Positions 5,846 to 6,227 of a DNA stretch of 6,227 bases are shown here, one piece after another. Location of the stretch: NCBI GenBank assembly GCA_000759655.1, contig KN174051.1, positions 1 to 6,227 of the forward strand, read 5' to 3'. Numbering within the stretch: the stretch's first letter is position 1; the number at the start of each line of letters is the position of its first letter. The notes under the pieces are model-generated. The model was not told the DNA's origin, did no database searches, and was given only the letters and a program-made list of their open reading frames with translations. The stretch is from Acidicaldus organivorans. GTDB taxonomy: Bacteria > Pseudomonadota > Alphaproteobacteria > Acetobacterales > Acetobacteraceae. Made by a program: the position numbers and the translations under genes.

Positions 5846-6227
5846 ATGGTTGCGACCCAGTAGATCACCCTGTCGCGCTCGCGCGACATTCCGCTCAACC
5901 AGCTCGTGCTCAGCCAGGCCAACGTCCGGCGCGTGAAGGCCGGCGTGTCGATCGAGGCGCTGGCCGAGAGCATCGCCCGGCGGTGCCTGCTGCAGAGCGT
6001 GAGCGTGCGCCCCGTGCTGGACGCCGAGGGCAATGAGACGGGCATGTTCGAGGTGCTCGTCGGCGGTCGGCGCTTCCGGGCGCTAGAACTGCTGGTCCGG
6101 CAGAAGCGCCTCGCCAAGACCGCGCCGGCCCCTGCATTGTCAAGACCGATGGCCTTGCCGAGGAGGACAACCTCGCCGAGAACACCGACCGCGAGGCGCT
6201 GCACCCGCTCGACAAGTTCCGCGCCTT
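5846..6227 (+). pseudogene. parB: parB-family partition gene, broken and truncated by the window
   Basis: The translation after the start reads ITLSRSRDIPLNQLVLSQ, then ANVRR, ESIARR, LLQSVSVRPVLD, the ParB box GGRRFRALELL and, in a second frame, LAENTDREALHPLDKF. These are the N-terminal CTP-binding and nuclease-like domain elements of large plasmid-type ParB/RepB/Spo0J proteins, which bind centromere-like sites and partition replicons. There are two lesions. Codon 6 is TAG (5861-5863), where AAG (Lys) would be expected from the flanking TQ-ITLS, and one base is missing in the C run at 6129-6132, after which the frame moves to TGC ATT GTC. The ATG at 5846 has GGAGA 7 bases upstream. Restarting after the nonsense codon would still meet the frameshift. 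The rest of the gene lies beyond the window. With the SRAP and RecD2 remnants it marks decayed plasmid-type backbone. Confidence 0.85.

Noticed and set aside
5704..6204. Minus-strand open frame of 166 codons opposite parB
   Set aside because: It is opposite clear ParB motifs and its Ser/Arg-rich translation is typical of an antisense shadow.
1..6227. CRISPR array, transposase or integrase genes
   Set aside because: No regularly spaced repeats, and no frame on either strand shows recombinase or transposase motifs.

Overview
The window looks like high-GC alphaproteobacterial DNA. The flanking genes use almost only G/C-ending codons, and the SRAP, RecD2-like and large ParB remnants resemble those on plasmid-type or integrated accessory DNA of alphaproteobacteria, possibly Rhodospirillales/Acetobacteraceae. 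The genus cannot be fixed from the sequence. The middle (about 1391-5568) is visibly less GC-rich than both flanks, which suggests a separate origin.

Layout, all on the + strand: (1) 2-205, the 3' end of an unrecognised high-GC gene; (2) 278-352, a complete tRNA-Gly(GCC) with encoded CCA, followed by a Rho-independent terminator and an 11-bp tandem repeat; (3) 449-708, apparently non-coding; (4) 709-1390, a wrecked gene mosaic in which the start of an SRAP/YedK-type gene runs in frame into a RecD2-like helicase fragment (motifs II-III), which then jumps to the RecD2 C-terminus in another frame; (5) 1391-1712, a spacer with a bulged inverted repeat, a candidate promoter and a possible short leader ORF; (6) 1713-3700 and 3700-5568, a two-gene operon of a class 2 OLD-family ATPase/Toprim nuclease and a UvrD-like SF1A helicase, the composition of a Gabija (GajA-GajB) anti-phage system; (7) 5569-5845, a spacer ending in three adjacent hairpins; (8) 5846-6227, a broken parB gene that runs off the window.

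The two defence genes should act together: the OLD protein as a nucleotide-sensing nuclease and the helicase as its DNA-processing partner. The main oddity is a frame break at an A7 run (3465-3471) in the OLD gene. Read in one frame the protein ends at 3596. With one extra A, or a -1 slip, it continues to 3700 through a plausible family C-terminus (662 aa) whose stop overlaps the helicase start as TGATG. This could be a mutation, a sequencing error or slippage that controls full-length production.

The module thus sits beside a tRNA, between decayed plasmid-type genes, which fits a defence cargo on a degenerate mobile element. No integrase, transposase or CRISPR array is present in the window.
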